DNA from: Portulaca oleracea
Lineage: Eukaryota > Streptophyta > Magnoliopsida > Caryophyllales > Portulacaceae
Reading direction: 5' to 3'
DNA: 64,000 nucleotides
NCBI GenBank assembly: GCA_029582165.1
Contig: CM055875.1
Location: 3,405,001-3,469,000, forward strand
The notes under the pieces are model-generated. The model had not been told where the DNA came from. It searched no databases and saw only the letters and a program-made list of their open reading frames with translations. Numbering within the stretch: position 1 is the first letter of the stretch; each line of letters opens with the position of its first letter. Shown piece by piece: positions 44,839 through 57,400 of this stretch. Made by a program: the position numbers and the translations under genes.

Positions 44839-47050
44839 TACATCGTAAGCATATGGTGAACCACAACTGACTTTGGTCGTGTTGTGAACTCTATTGCTTA
44901 AGTGGCATATCTAGAACGTCGTTAGAATTTCCTATTGTACCTAGGGTAAAATGCACTAATTTAAAGTTTGTCTTTGAATTCTTTAATGGACCCTTTTTAG
45001 AATGACATTTTGTTTGTCTTATCTTGTGAAATTGGTTCATTAATCTCAAAATTAATACATTGTCAAATGTTAGATTCATATGTTGATTCTATTCATGTAT
45101 GATTAAAGTTTTCCTTCCTTAAACTAACCCATAAAAGTTATGTTTCTATGTGTAACCAATTAGGCAATTTGGAAGTCCTTTTGTTGGCTTTAAGGACTCA
45201 TGATTCTTGAGAAGTAAAGTTTCACTTTAGTTAGTCTAAGTGTTATTGTGGCATTCCACGTACGTCAGTAGTTACCGTCAAGAGATACGGGTATGTGTAC
45301 TCGTAATCAATAGTTGGAAAGTACACATTGATGTGTTCATTTACTTTTTCATAAAGTACTTTCTTAGTAAAGGGTTTGACTCCTTTATAATGGATGGTAA
45401 TTTACGAACCTTGTGATCTTTTCAAAGAGTTCAAGTATGCATTGACTATTTACGATTCTTCACATCCCACAATATATCAGTATTGAGGAATGTCGCAAAC
45501 GTATGTCAATTAATCTAAGATGATTTGAGTAGTTATCTTACTTGGTTAAATATGGAGATGTTTTACTAAACTATGCCAATAGGCAAATTTGAGGAATATC
45601 AGGATTTTCTAATATAAAGCTTTAAACTTATTATGTGAGATTTATACATGATATTTGGAAGGTGGAAATTGAGTAATGTCTCAATACAAATGTTATGAAA
45701 TTTTTTCTGTAACATTAGTTCAGGTTAGATCAGTAGATAACCTGGGAATTTTCCATCTCAAAAGCATCAAGAATCTTACTACACTATCTTTGTGATGAAG
45801 TAATATTCATATTCTTGATGCACAAAGACAATGCCTTTGGGTTTGAGTGGTGGTTACTTGGATATGTCTAAGTCTTGCTCAAAGAAGTGCTTTACAAAAC
45901 CTATGTGGGAGAAAACATGTCATAGATCAGTGTGTGTAATCAGTAAGTGTTATTGATTAATGAAACACATGTTGAAATATACTAGAACTCGTTTTGAGAT
46001 TTGCTCTCAACTCTTTAGGTAAGTCCTTTAAAGAGGGTTCAAATTGTTGTATGCATGTATCGCATATTAAATGGACATGTTTTAAATTAAATGCACTCTT
46101 CTGGAATCAAGAATAATGTTTCTTTTCCTTAAAGTGTTAATTACATTTTCTGGTTGTCTAAATTAGGCACAATAAATGTCACTAGGCTTCTGATTATCTA
46201 ATCGCATAGATAATCATCCCTAATGCTTGAGTAGTGGATAAGATGAGGCTGAATCATTTTGGTACTAGATGTACAATATTGATTATATTTATAATTAGAA
46301 AGTATGAAAAATAGTCGCCTTTATAAGTCCAAGATGAGATTTTTGTAACCGAATATAATGCAACCTTATATTGAAGCCTTAAGCCGGTTCTGAAGAGGAA
46401 TTAGGTTACGTTGTGCACGTTGATCTAGCTAAATGAGTTAGTTTTTGAGGTAAAGCTAGACTCATGATCTGCATGGCATAAAGGAAAGTGACAAACTCAC
46501 CTTAGTGGAAGTTATGCCATGACACAAATTTCATATTGTGTGTGCTAAAAGTCGATCAAGTGGAGTGACAAGTAATTCCCTTCACTGTCACTATGTGATC
46601 CACGTAGACTTAGTTGTCTAGCTATACAATTCCCTTAGGCTTAGTGCTATGGCATGAAATCTAAGTTGGATGATGCTACTTTAATGTGCACTCCAAGGGC
46701 TATAGATGTATCCAGTCCAGCGGAACACACTAGGAAAGCGATGCTACTGAGATGTAATGGCTTGAGTAGCTAAGGAAAATCGTTCCATATTCACCATATC
46801 AGCCCGAGCGATTATATTGAGAGTATAATCATTTGATATATCAGGCATAGACGGACTTTGTATGTCATTGGTGATATCTTGGATAGTTTAGGGCATTGTC
46901 AGTTTCTTTGAAAGTGTTATGTTAGTCAGATGGTGATTTGATATAACATTACCTGTTACTATTGATCGCACACCCCATTCCTCATATGAGACGAGAGAAG
47001 CACTATGAGATTTGAATTTTTCTGTTCGGCTTACGTGGCCGAGTTGGAGA
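44839..47050 (+). other. H 3' internal region, nothing recognised
   Basis: 2.2 kb of AT-rich sequence with no ORF above about 60 codons and no copia pol motif that I can find. It ends in the PPT GAGTTGGAGA at 47041-47050. Confidence 0.6.
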
Positions 47051-47478
47051 TGTTGGTAAATTTACTGTCACTTAGTTAATTATTAGTTAATTAATTAAAT
47101 AGGCTTAATTTATCTAGAATACAGTTTCCAGATAATAAGGAATCATAAACAGATTAGGAATAAGACTTCCTATCTGATTAGGATTCCTACTAGGTGTTTG
47201 TGTATGTCTCTAAGACTAACCTATAAATATATACTTATGTGGTACATACCAGGCACATGTAACAACAACATATCTAATCTATTCTCTCTCAGGTAAACCA
47301 CCATCGAAGGTTAGAGGATTTGGGGTGTGAATATACTGGTGACTCCGTAATTGGTAGCCACCATTTCGAGGCGTTGCCCTGAAGGACTCAAGAAAGGAGA
47401 TTGCAGTATTCGTGGGACAAGATTCGGCAATACAATCCTAATCGCTTCCGCACTAAGGTATTTCGATTCCACTCTACA
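47051..47478 (+). repeat. H 3' LTR (428 bp)
   Basis: TGTTGGTAAATT to CACTCTACA, the same length as the 5' LTR, followed by ATAAC. Confidence 0.92.
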
Positions 47479-47639
47479 ATAACCAAATCAAATTGATTAG
47501 TATCCATAGTTGTGATGGATTAATTTAAATATCACCATAATGATCAATTTATATCTTGCTTCTATTAGCCATATTGATTCGTTTATCTAATCTTTCAGCC
47601 TTGCACCAAAATAATATTATTATAATATTAATTATATCT
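47479..47639 (-). repeat. M LTR, third segment
   Basis: AT-rich sequence right of the H target copy. By position it continues 39930. It ends where element I begins. Confidence 0.45.
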
Positions 47640-49132
47640 TGTTTCATGAGTTCGGATGGTTTTAAAGGGGGCTAGGGTAATTGTTTTGTGACTGGACAAA
47701 ATGGCATAGGTATTGGCCCTCCCATCATGTTGCACGGCTCTATCAAATAACCAAGGCCTGCCAAGTAAGACATGATAAGCATCCATAGGTAAAATATCAC
47801 ACCAAAGAGAATCTTGAAACGTTTTACCTATAAAGAAGTTCACCAAGCATCTACGGTTCACTTAGATCCCTTTGCCTTGATTGAGCCATTGTATGGTGTA
47901 TGGGGCTGGATGGGGGTTGGATGGGGGCTGGGTTGCAACCTCAATTTATCCACCATGGATTGGGTAGCAGCATTGGTGCAACTCCCTCCATCTATGATCA
48001 AGGAACACACCGTGCCATTGATGGTACATCTCGAGTGAAAGATGTTTTCCCTTTGTTCTTGTCCCTCCTACATGGAAGAGCTACTAAGAACTCTTATAAC
48101 CACAAGCATCTCACCTTCATCTGAGCCTTCTGCCACCTCATCGTACACTGGATCCTCCAAAGTTTCATTTTCAAGCTACTTTTCCTCTCCTTGTTCATGT
48201 GCAATAAACAAGGCAGCTTGGTACTCAACGAGAGTTACCACTCGTTTGTTTGGAGATTCGGCCGTAATGTGTCCAAGTCCTTGGCACCTAAAACACCTCC
48301 TTGGACCATAGGATTTAGGTTCAGTAGGGGTAGGCCTTTGTGGGGTATAGGGTTGTGGGTTTGGGATAGGTTTTGTAGGTGTGTGTTTAGGCTGGAAAGG
48401 TTATTTTTGTCGGGTGAATAGGGGTTTAGGAAATGAGTATTAATGTGTTTGGGGCTGGGTTTTGCTGGTGACCTCCTTGCCTCTACTCCTCCTTTGCAAC
48501 TCTACCTTGTGAGCCAAAGAACTTAACTCGTCAAGGGTAGAATAAGGATGCAACTCCACAACATTCCTCACTCTCTCATCCAGACCAGAAAGATACCTCA
48601 CAAGTGTTTGAGGTTCATCTTCCTTAACATCACATCTCCATAAAAAATGCTCGAACTCCTTAGTGTACTCGTCCACAGTCTTACCACCTTGGACCAAATG
48701 TTGAAGCTTCAAATAGTTATCCTTAAGATAACTAGCTGGAAGAAACTTAAATTGCAGTTTCTTCTTCATTTTATCCCACGAACAGACCTTCTCTTTCCAA
48801 CAACAACCCTCTTCTTTTGCAAATTGGTCCACCATATAGATGCATGCTTCCTTAACTTCAAGGCTATGAGCTTCACCTTTTTATCATCAGGGATGTCCTT
48901 TAGATCAAACACCCTTTCTACCATTTGCAACCAATCCAAGAAAACCTCAGGATCAAGGTTTCCCTCAAACTCCGGAATATCAACTTTGAAATCAAGCCTT
49001 TCTTCCCTTGGTGCACGTCTCTTAGGATGGCTTGAAACCTCCATTTCTTCTTCTCGAAAAGGATTCCTTATATCAAATTCAGTCTCCTCAGAATCCTTCA
49101 ACTCTTCTTGACGTAGATACATATAGTGCTTA
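47640..49132 (-). pseudogene. I gag (main part) and protease
   Basis: Gag reads ERLDFKVDIPEFEGN, FLDWLQMVERVFDLKD, LRKHASIWWTNLQKK, EYTKEFEHFLWRC and a Pro-rich spacer. The knuckle is present around 48290-48250. A TAG near 48172 lies in the acidic linker 11 codons or so after the knuckle block, and another TAG follows near 48085. A frameshift lies near 48790-48830. Protease C-terminal blocks are RCLVNFFIGKTFQDSLWC, LLGRPWLFDRAV and DGRANTYA (47861-47628). The DGG loop region (about 48000-47940) is present as IDGGSC-like codons. Confidence 0.85.
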
Positions 49133-50490
49133 TGAAGGAGACCATCCAACATCAGTCACAACAACAGAAGTAGTTCAAGGAGGATCAGACCAGGAGATGA
49201 AGGATGATTTAGCGACAGCAGAAGCATGGGCAACTTTTACATCACCTTCATCACCAAAAGAAACTTCACCAAAGACCTTTCAGCAGAGCAACAACAAGAG
49301 CTGACCTTGTTGCAAAACTCAAGAAATTTGGAGCATTTCCACCGTAAATGTGAGGCTTCCACATCCAAAGCACTACCAAGGAGATTACAGTAGCCACCAA
49401 TCCACCAACAGCATCTATCCAGGCTTGTTACATCCTAGTGAAGCAAGTCCTGGCCAACACAACCATCCATTCCACCAACATTGGCCATTCAGGTCAATCC
49501 CAGTTCTCAGCAACATCAGTCCAAGCAGTCATCTTTCCCAATTATGTATCTCTGAATTGAGTGACATTCAGCCAAGGTTCTTTTGTTCCTTGACATGCAT
49601 TTTCCAAGTTCAAGTCAAGTCCCAGCATGTTCGAGCAAGATTTCATTAAGTTACAAGCACCAGAACAAGCAATCATACAATGGTTGTTTGTTATCAGTTT
49701 TTGCAGAACCCCAGTTCTGGGGCTAAGTTATTTTGTTCCAGCATCAATGAGGGTTATTTAGGTCATTACCTACCTTCCTTAAGATGTTGAGATTACATCC
49801 AACTTAGGAAAGGCCCGGGAAAGTTACTATGGTAACTTAGGATTACCCTCCCAGCTATCAAAAGGTTTTGATTGGCTCATTTTGCCAACCTTTTGGTTTT
49901 GGTCCAATCAGAAGTCATCTTTGCTTTTCTTTTATTTTCAATTGTATCTAGATTGTATTAGCTAGATTAGGATGTAATATAATGTTTATATTTGATTTCA
50001 GCAAGCTTAGGATTAGTAGGAGGAGATTAGCAAGTTACTTATACTTAAGGACCTCTAATCAAACTATTTAGGATTAGCTATATATAGCAATGTATGCAAC
50101 TACTTGCAAAAACTAATCAGTGATATTTCAATAGCATCTTGAGTGCCAAAGTTTAGCCTCTCGTTTGTGAGTGTCAGCAAACTCTCATTTGGTTGAATCT
50201 ACTTCAGTATCTAGGATTGGCATTCCTAGTGGTGTGCGCAGAGCTCGATTGATTCTGTGATGGTGTGTCTGTAGTCATTGAGGTAATCAAGTCCTTGCCC
50301 TTGTGTTTCATTCTATGGTGTGTCTGTATTAGAGTGGATACAAGTCTATCCTTTTCATTCCTTATCGATTTGTCATCTATTCCAGCTAATTGCATTCAAC
50401 TAGCTTTGTTTAAGTCATCATTAGAGAGTTTGTGATCTGTGTGGTATATTGTGAGGTCAATACTCTGACCTTGTGAACTTTCATACATCA
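49133..50490 (+). mobile_element. Solo LTR (1358 bp) inside the gag of I
   Basis: TGAAGGAGACCATCC to TTCATACATCA, flanked on both sides by GCTTA (49128-49132, 50491-50495). No PBS or PPT adjoins it. The start, length and end place it with the D/E/F-like LTRs. A TATATATAGC-like box lies near 50082. Confidence 0.9.
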
Positions 50491-50590
50491 GCTTAGGTTG
50501 AGCTAAAAGAAACTCAACTCGTTTCTCCAAGTCCTCTTTTTCCTTCATAAGCTGCTCTTGACTTTGAGATGGAACTTGGCTGGTAGTCAT
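50491..50590 (-). pseudogene. I gag N-terminus
   Basis: ATG at 50590: MTTSQVPSQSQEQLMKEK, then a coiled-coil start LEKRVEFLLAQP. The solo LTR interrupts it and the frame resumes at 49132 (KHYMYLRQEEL). Confidence 0.85.
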
Positions 50591-50651
50591 GGCTACGACT
50601 TCAAGCTTTGCAACAAATGAAATCAAAACTCACTCACCAAGATGGTAAGCT

Positions 50652-50664
50652 AGCTCTGATACCA
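50652..50664 (-). other. PBS of I (initiator tRNA-Met)
   Basis: The minus strand reads TGGTATCAGAGCT four bases after the LTR end at 50669. Confidence 0.9.
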
Positions 50665-50668
50665 ATCA

Positions 50669-51751
50669 TGATGTACTTAAGCTCACAAAGACAAGGATTC
50701 TAGCAAGCTTAACACACCATAAGAATCACACACACCTTGTTGCTGCAATTAACCAAACCAAATGGGTGAAATAAGCATCAAGGAACGAAAAACAAATAAA
50801 ATAAAAGATAGAACAAGTGTTTGACAATGATACAGCTACACCACGATGGAATCAAACACAAGGGCAAGCTTGATAATCTTGTTTGGTAACAAATACAACT
50901 TCCAAAGAGATTGATCAAGTTCTACCTATCACCACTTGATTGCCAATCAAGATACTGAAGTAGAAATTGAGAGCTTAAGACACTCACAAACTTGGATAAA
51001 CCTCTCGGCTGTGTTTGTATTGCATAAGATATGAAAGCTAGCTATTACAAAGAGAGTACATATACGAGCTTGAAAACACGTAATGGAACCAAGCAAGCAA
51101 GCACACACACTAGTTGCTGGTTAAACCTTCTAATTAGAGGTTTTCTAAGTATGAAGAAACCTCCTAATCATGCTTAATTAAGTTAATTATATAGGATTAT
51201 AAATAACACATAACTTCACCATGAAGTACTCGACCAGCATGGAGGCAGCAAGGACCAATCACAGCAAGACACATGGAACCTCTCCATTGGCTCCCTTAAG
51301 CATACATAGATTCCAATCCTTGGCTGCCAAGTGAAAAATACACGTTGATTTTGTTTCCCATTCAGCAGGAGTCTTCCTTGGTCATTCTATAATAGGAGAA
51401 AATTGAATACCAAGTGGAAAAAATACCAAAACGCCCTTGACAAAACACCAAAATACCCAGCAGATTGCAAATAAGCTCCTTAGGTGATGTCCAGAAAGAA
51501 ATGGTTGTGTAGAACGCAAATGAAATCCAAATCTTGCAAACTTGGACTTTTTAGAAAGCTTATTGAATCCCCAATAAAAGTCTCCGAGGACAAGGATAGA
51601 GGAGAAGTCTCAATTTTGAGATATTGAGACAAACAGTGAAGGTGTCACGTAGGATGAATGACCTCCTTCAACACCATTGTCCTTCTTGATTGCTGCCACC
51701 ATTAGGTAACACTCCTAGATCAATTGGACTTGCATTGACTGATTCCCATCA
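50669..51751 (-). repeat. I 5' LTR (about 1083 bp)
   Basis: The inner end (plus TGATGTACTTAAGC) is certain because of the PBS. The outer end is placed at CCCATCA 51751 by the TGATGG start rule, with no partner LTR to confirm it. Confidence 0.7.
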
Positions 51752-53246
51752 TTAGTCACTGTGTTAGGGTTGATTTTTCTTAACATGGGTTAGTGAGAAA
51801 AACGGAGGAGTTAACAGGGTTACTGGGCAATGGGCGGTTATTTTCCCTCCGCCTGTCACGTTAGAATAAAGACCAGTTAACAGGTCAACACCCCCTTAGT
51901 CATTGTGGGTATAATAATCTCACCTAAGTATAAAGGTCAGGGATATTGTTATCCAATAGCAAAGGTCGGTATATTACAATCAAATACTTCCAAAGGTTGG
52001 TGTATTGTCATCTAATATCCCAATTCTTTAAAGGCTTCATTTTCCTCTTTTAAGAAGGAGACCCATGTAAACCGTGAGAAATCATTAATTATGACAATAA
52101 TATATTTGCTACCTTTTATGCTTTCTATGGAGATAGGCCCACAAAGGTCCATGTGGAGTAATTCTAATGGTCTAGATATGCTTATGCAATTTTTTAATTT
52201 GAAGGAATTGCATGTTTATTTTCCTTTAGTACATGCATCACATATATGATCTTTTTCGAAATTGCACAGGGGTAAACCGCGTACTAATTCATGTTTAACT
52301 CATTTATTAATAGAATGCATGCTTAATCTACGATTCCAAAGCTAAATATCATCATGAGATGTCTTAAGACAAGATAAATTATGAGATGGGATGTCGTCTA
52401 AGTTAATTCCATAAACATTTTTTATTCTAGGTCCTTGAAGATTAATCTTGCAGGCTTTATGTCCTCTACTTGACAATGAGTGGTCTCAAAAGATGCATGG
52501 TTTCCTTTATCACATAATTGAGATATACTTAAAAGATTATATTTTAACCCATCAACAAGATAAATATGATCTAATAAATTTTGAGAATTTTTACAGATTT
52601 TTCCAACACTGGTTATTTTACCTTTACTTTCATCTCCGAAGGTGACGGTTCCATAATATTTCCTTCTAAGTTAAGAAGATACAGAAGGATTTCTGTTCAT
52701 GTGTCATCAGCATCCACTATCAAGGTACCATAACTTTTCTTTGGATTTCAAGGACACCTACAAAACGAAAAACATCAAACCCTTTCTACTTCTTTTGACA
52801 TTGAAAGTTGCATCACAATTACTAGGAACCATGTTAGGGGGTTTAGTTCCTTTAGGAACCCAAATTTGAACAATTCTAGGTAATGAAGTTTTATTATGAC
52901 AATAATATGCATGATGCCGATTTTTTTAAGCAATATTTGCATTTGCTCGAACTTGATTTATGTGATGAAGGTCTAAAGAAATTATTATAATTTTTCTTCT
53001 TACTAGATGGATTGTATCCAACTCCTTCTTTATTAAATGATGCTCGTTGAGTGTAAAGTAGTCTATCTAAATTATCTTGTCCTCTTGTAAATTTTAAAAT
53101 CATTTGCTTATGGTCATCATATTTATTTTGTGAGTCACATTTTTCTTTTTTAAGCTCTTTTATCTTGTTGCAATAATTGCTATTCTCTTTTCCTAAGGTG
53201 GAATTTTTTTTCATTCAACCCTTGTATTATTCTTTTTAATTCCTTT
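51752..53246 (-). pseudogene. Sirevirus-like copia gag-integrase remnant
   Basis: Minus strand: a Lys-rich coiled part (KIKELKKEKCDSQNKYDDH), then DNLDRLLYTQRASFNKEGVG, NNFFRPSSH and a damaged knuckle CKYCLKK (53214-52894). 450 bases of unclear protease region follow. From about 52380 comes the pre-integrase zinc finger (LWNRRLSMHSINK, KHELVRGLP, CNFEKDHICDAC) and integrase (ISRPLELLHMDLCGP, YIIVIINDFSRFTWVSF). Gag of the form QRASFNKxGLGY is typical of the Sirevirus branch. Several stops are present. 51752-51950 holds nothing recognisable. Confidence 0.8.
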
Positions 53247-54600
53247 TTTTTCACTGGATAAAAAAACAGGGTTACAACAATAACCTCCTCAAGGTATCCT
53301 TCTGTTAAGGCATCGTACTGAGATGTCAGCGAGTACAATAGAAGAGAAAGAGGGGGAGGGAATGGAGAACCAAATTGATAAATTAGGATAATCATGGTTG
53401 TAGTTGGCCAACCAATCTGCTGCCGAATTTGCTTCTAGAAAGATATGCTTCAAGTTGTACGTAACAAAGGTGGTCAAAAGCTTCTTGATATCCTAACAAT
53501 TATATCAATTTTCCAAGGTATCTGGATTCTTCCTTCAATAGCTTGAATAGGAATAAGGCTATCTCCTTCAATTTGGACTCTAGTAAAGTCGGCTTGGACA
53601 GCATGATGTAGGCCCATTCTTAAAGCTAGTGCTTCCGTCATTAAGATGGATTACGAATTTACTTGTCCTGCTCCAGTTAATTGAACTTGGCCTAGGTAAT
53701 CCCGGATCACAAACCCAATTGCTACCCCTCGATTGGTTTGCGATCCATCGAAGTTGAGTTTGACCCAACTAGGGATTGGGGAATCCCATTTAATCGGTTT
53801 GTAAGTTGTCGACCTTTTTTGGCTAGATCAACAAAATTAGGACCCAGCCAACCAGGATAAGGGAATCTCCTTCTAGCTCTCCACGCCGCAAAGTTCCTCT
53901 TTGCTCGGATGATGACCCTTGTAGTGACGAACAAAGATTTGTTGAAAGTACAGTCATTGCGCTCCTTCTAGATGCTCCGGATGAGGTGGGAGGCTCTTAG
54001 AAATTCACTTGGTGGGAGAGAATTTCTAAGAGTATTGAGAATGGTGGATCCTGAGTTATCTGACAGCCAAGAGACAGGGGATGCCAGCCAACTGTGGGAT
54101 TTTTCCATATCTTACACTTTTTTTTTTACAAAAAAACACTGACAAAGAAGGTGGATATCTGATTCAACGTCGCTAAGATAAATTGGACAAGAAGGATCTT
54201 CAGTGACCCCCCCTCCCCTTTTGAAAAGGTTTCGTCTTAAGGGGAGCCCGTTGTGGTAAACCTGCATTCTTTTAACTTAGGTTGGATGTTCGACTTCCAA
54301 ATCCAACGTCCTTCCCATTTACAGTGGTTAATTAGATCATGAGAGAGCCAGGTTGTTGATTTCGTAGTGAAATTCCCACTTCCAGTCAGCCCCCCAACAC
54401 ATCTCATCAGCTTTATTAGAAAGAGATATTGGAGTTTGAAGAACTAGCTTAACTAGATCCCTAGGGAGAGTTTTGTCAAGTTTCTCCTTATTCCACTCAT
54501 TATTCTGAATGAACTCTTTAACATTTTGTTGGGTATGATTTGGACAAAGATTTGCCAAAATACTGAGAGGTTGATGGTGACACCAGCTGTCCTACCAGAA
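53247..54600 (-). pseudogene. LINE 3' end: RT end and RNase H
   Basis: Minus strand: part of the zinc-binding region after RT (KADEMCWGADWKWEFHYEIN, 54337-54558), then RNase H blocks (SWVKLNFDGSQTNRG, VIRDYLGQVQLTGAG; IFLEANSAADWLANYNHD near 53440-53390). Frames are broken in many places. An A-rich tail on the minus strand (plus TTTTTTTTC near 53247-53255) marks the 3' end, inserted in the copia gag (IIQGLNEK continues as NSTLGKEN). RT core and 5' part are absent, cut by element K/J. Confidence 0.75.
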
Positions 54601-55658
54601 ACAGCAAGAAGCACAAGGGCAAACTCAGCTCATACCACTGGATACAGACAACACCACCAATAGCATAAACCGAGCTCTACTTAACACCTTCTAAGCTTGC
54701 CAAAGCTTAGTTATAGACAAGTAGAAACAATGGAGAGTTTTAAAGGCACTCACAAACCTACAGGAGCAAGCTCGATTGGTTTCTTCTTCATTCACTCAAA
54801 GATGATTTGCAAAATACAATCAGAGCTGCTTATATTGCTACTTTCAGCAAGTAGCTGGCTTACCGACTGATTAAGGCTTTCCTAAGCATTAGGAAACCTC
54901 TAATCTGCTGCTAAACTATCTTAAGTTACATAAGCAAGCTATCTAATACATAATTACATCAGATTAAGCAAAGAAAACAGCAAAAGAAAATATAAATATG
55001 GCTTGCTGGAGCTGGCAATGCCAGCAGCTGCTTATCGAGCCTTAGTCATGCTTCCACTAGGCTTATTATATTCTTCATCGAGGCTGCTGGGATGCTGATA
55101 ATATTAGCACCTAAAGGACATTCGCTTACTGGAATGAAAATGAACCAAATGACCTTAATGCTGCTGAAAAATGCTAACACTGCCTGCTGCCTGTATTCAT
55201 GAACCAACTTGCTGTAGAAAATGCCCAAGGACATCAGTCACCTGCACTCATCGAACAGTAGTAGTAAATGACCTTAGGAACACAGGGCAACCATCAAATG
55301 CCATTGCCTTATGTTCTGCAGCTTGTAATAGACCTTGAATGAGACATGATACCTGATTTCACAGGTTGGGGTTCTGTCAAGGTCCAATTGCACCAACTGG
55401 ACTTATGTTCTAAGGCCAAGGCTGCCTCCTTCACAAGATCCTGGGGTGATCATCTTACTACCTTTAAATGCTTCAAAATTACCCTAGGACCTGTTAACCA
55501 AAATACTTCATGCTTGCTGCAGGAAGGACTTGATCCCTCCTGAATTCCCAGCTAAGTCCTATTGATTGAAGGACCTGCTAAGGACCTCAGGATGGAAAGT
55601 CCTCTCTTCTGTCCTTGCTGTCTCGGCTAACATTGCTGTTGTAGATGGACCTCCATCA
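54601..55658 (-). repeat. K/J left LTR, reversed relative to the gag beside it
   Basis: It matches 57745-58155 in the same orientation, with about 7 differences in 410 bases by hand count. The minus-strand start TGATGGAGGTCCATC lies at 55658. The LTR 3' end is missing at the LINE side. A plus-strand PBS begins five bases to its right, where a plus-strand LTR end would be expected. Confidence 0.75.
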
Positions 55659-55662
55659 GCTT

Positions 55663-55675
55663 TGGTATCAGAGCT
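55663..55675 (+). other. PBS of K, plus strand
   Basis: TGGTATCAGAGCT is followed by leader and gag in the same direction. The flanking LTR is reversed. Confidence 0.88.
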
Positions 55676-55709
55676 GTGTGACTTTCTTGGTGAGCTTCTT
55701 GCTGGTTAC

Positions 55710-57400
55710 ATGATGTCTTCTAGTAGAACTGCCGAGGAAGTGGCTGAACAAGCTCTTAAGGAGAAGGCTGAGTTGGAGAAACAGGTGCAATATTTGAGAG
55801 ATCAGCTGAAGAACTATTTGTATCTGAAGAAGCAGAATTTTAAGGAAGACTTTAAATATGAAGAAGAAGGGAGTACTTATTCTAGTAATCCTTTTGTTGA
55901 AAAAGAGGGTCCTAGTGAGATTAAGAAAGTCAGAACTAGGCAAAGGAAGGCTGGAATGGATGACAAGTTAGATTTCAAGGTGGAAATTCCTTAATTTGAA
56001 GGTCAGTTGGATACTGAGGTGTTCTTAGACTGGCTACAGACTGTGGAAAGGATTTTTGATCTGAAGGAGGTTTCTGAAGAGAAGAAGGTCAAGCTTATTG
56101 CTTTGAAACTGAAGAAACATGCTTCTATTTGGTGGTCTAATTTGCAGAAGCGAAGAGTAGAGAAGGGAAAAGAGAAAGTTAAGACTTGGGAACATATGAG
56201 GGAAAAGCTGAAATCTAAGTTCTTGCCTGTGAACTACCTTAAGGAGAATTATGAGAAAATGCAACATCTTGTGCAAGGCAGTAAGTTTGTGGAAGAATAC
56301 ACAAAGGAGTTTGAGCATCTTTTGTGGAGGTGTGATCTCGAGGAGAATGAAACTCAAGTTCTGGTGAGATTTCTAGCAGGATTGAATGAAGGCATTAGGA
56401 ATGTGGTGGAACTGCATCCCTACACTAGTGTGGATGTGCTTAGTTCTCTGGCTCACAAGGTAGAACTGCAAAGGAGGTCCAGAGGAGGAGTTTGCTGTGA
56501 AAACCCTCTATAAACCTCAACCTAAGCCCCTTACCTATCCCAGAACCTACCCCACAGCCCAAAGAACCCCCTTTACCCCAAGATATCCTATAAAAGCATT
56601 CTAACCCTTAACAAAAACAACCCTCAGCTCCTCAAATAACCCCAAACCCCATTGCTACTGATAACAGGAGATGTTTTAGATGTCAAGGACTAGGGCACAT
56701 AGCTTCAGCATGTCCTAATAAAAGAGTGGTGACCTTGGCTGATTATCAAGCTTCATGGTTTACTGAGCCTGAAGTTGAGGAGGAATAGGAAGTACATCCA
56801 GAAGGAGAGTTACCTGATCCAGTGTATGATGAGGTCGAGGAAGGTCCTGATGAAGGAGAGCTATTGGTGATAAGGAGAGCCCTTAACAGTTCTTCTGTGG
56901 AGACAGGACAGGAACAAAGAGAAGCCTTATTTTATACAAGACGCACTGTGAAAGGAAAAGTCTGCTCAATCATTGTGAATGGTGGCAGCTATACAAATGC
57001 AGCTTCACAGGAAATGGTGGAGAAGTTGCAGCTGGAGACTTCATCACATCCAGCACCCTATTCTATTCAGTGGCTGAAGTCTAGCAGAGGTGTCCCTATT
57101 ACAGAAAGGTGTTTGGTGAGTTTTTCAATAGGCAAATCATATTATGATTCTGTTTGGTGTGATATCTTGCCCATGGATGCATGTCATTTTACAGAAGATT
57201 TGTGAGAAATTTCAGTACTATTATGGCACCCATGACTGAAGTTATCAAAGGGAAGTCTTTTCATTGGACTCCAGCAGCACAAAGGTCCTTTGAACAGATC
57301 AAAGAGAAGCTGACAACAGCACCAGTTCTTGCTTTACCTAGCTTTTCTAAGATCTTTGAAGTCGAGTGTGATGCCTCAGGAGTTGGTTATTTTTTTTTAA
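55710..57400 (+). pseudogene. K gag-protease fused to RNase H by internal deletion
   Basis: Start at 55710 (MMSSSRTAEEVAEQALKEK). A TAA at 55992 replaces the Glu of IPEF. The gag core is FLDWLQTVERIFDLKE, LKKHASIWWSNLQKR and EYTKEFEHLLWRC. A frameshift lies near 56500. The knuckle CFRCQGLGHIASAC is at about 56672-56713. A TAG at 56786-56788 lies in the acidic linker. Protease has IVNGGSYTNAAS, with the catalytic Asp replaced by Asn, then ERCLVSFSIGKSYYDSVWC. At 57187 MDACH is joined to [16 protein letters not shown], so about 280 codons of RT are deleted. RNase H starts (ECDASGVG) and ends at 57390 in a T-run. Confidence 0.87.

Larger units (their letters stand above)
39931..47478 (+). mobile_element. 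H: 7.5-kb copia-like element with long leader
   Basis: It has two 428-bp LTRs (39931-40358, 47051-47478), target duplication ATAAC (39926-39930 and 47479-47483), a near-consensus PBS, and a PPT (GAGTTGGAGA) before the 3' LTR. By hand count the LTRs differ at 18 of 428 positions. About 3.9 kb of leader precedes a decayed copia gag. I recognise no protease, integrase, RT or RNase H in the following 2.2 kb, so it is non-autonomous or heavily deleted. The leader holds a hairpin series and a TRIM. Confidence 0.9.
47640..51751 (-). mobile_element. I: 5' part of a CRM-like element
   Basis: Minus order: LTR 51751-50669, PBS, gag (split by a solo LTR), and the protease region, truncated at about 47640. 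RT, integrase and the 3' LTR are absent. Confidence 0.85.
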
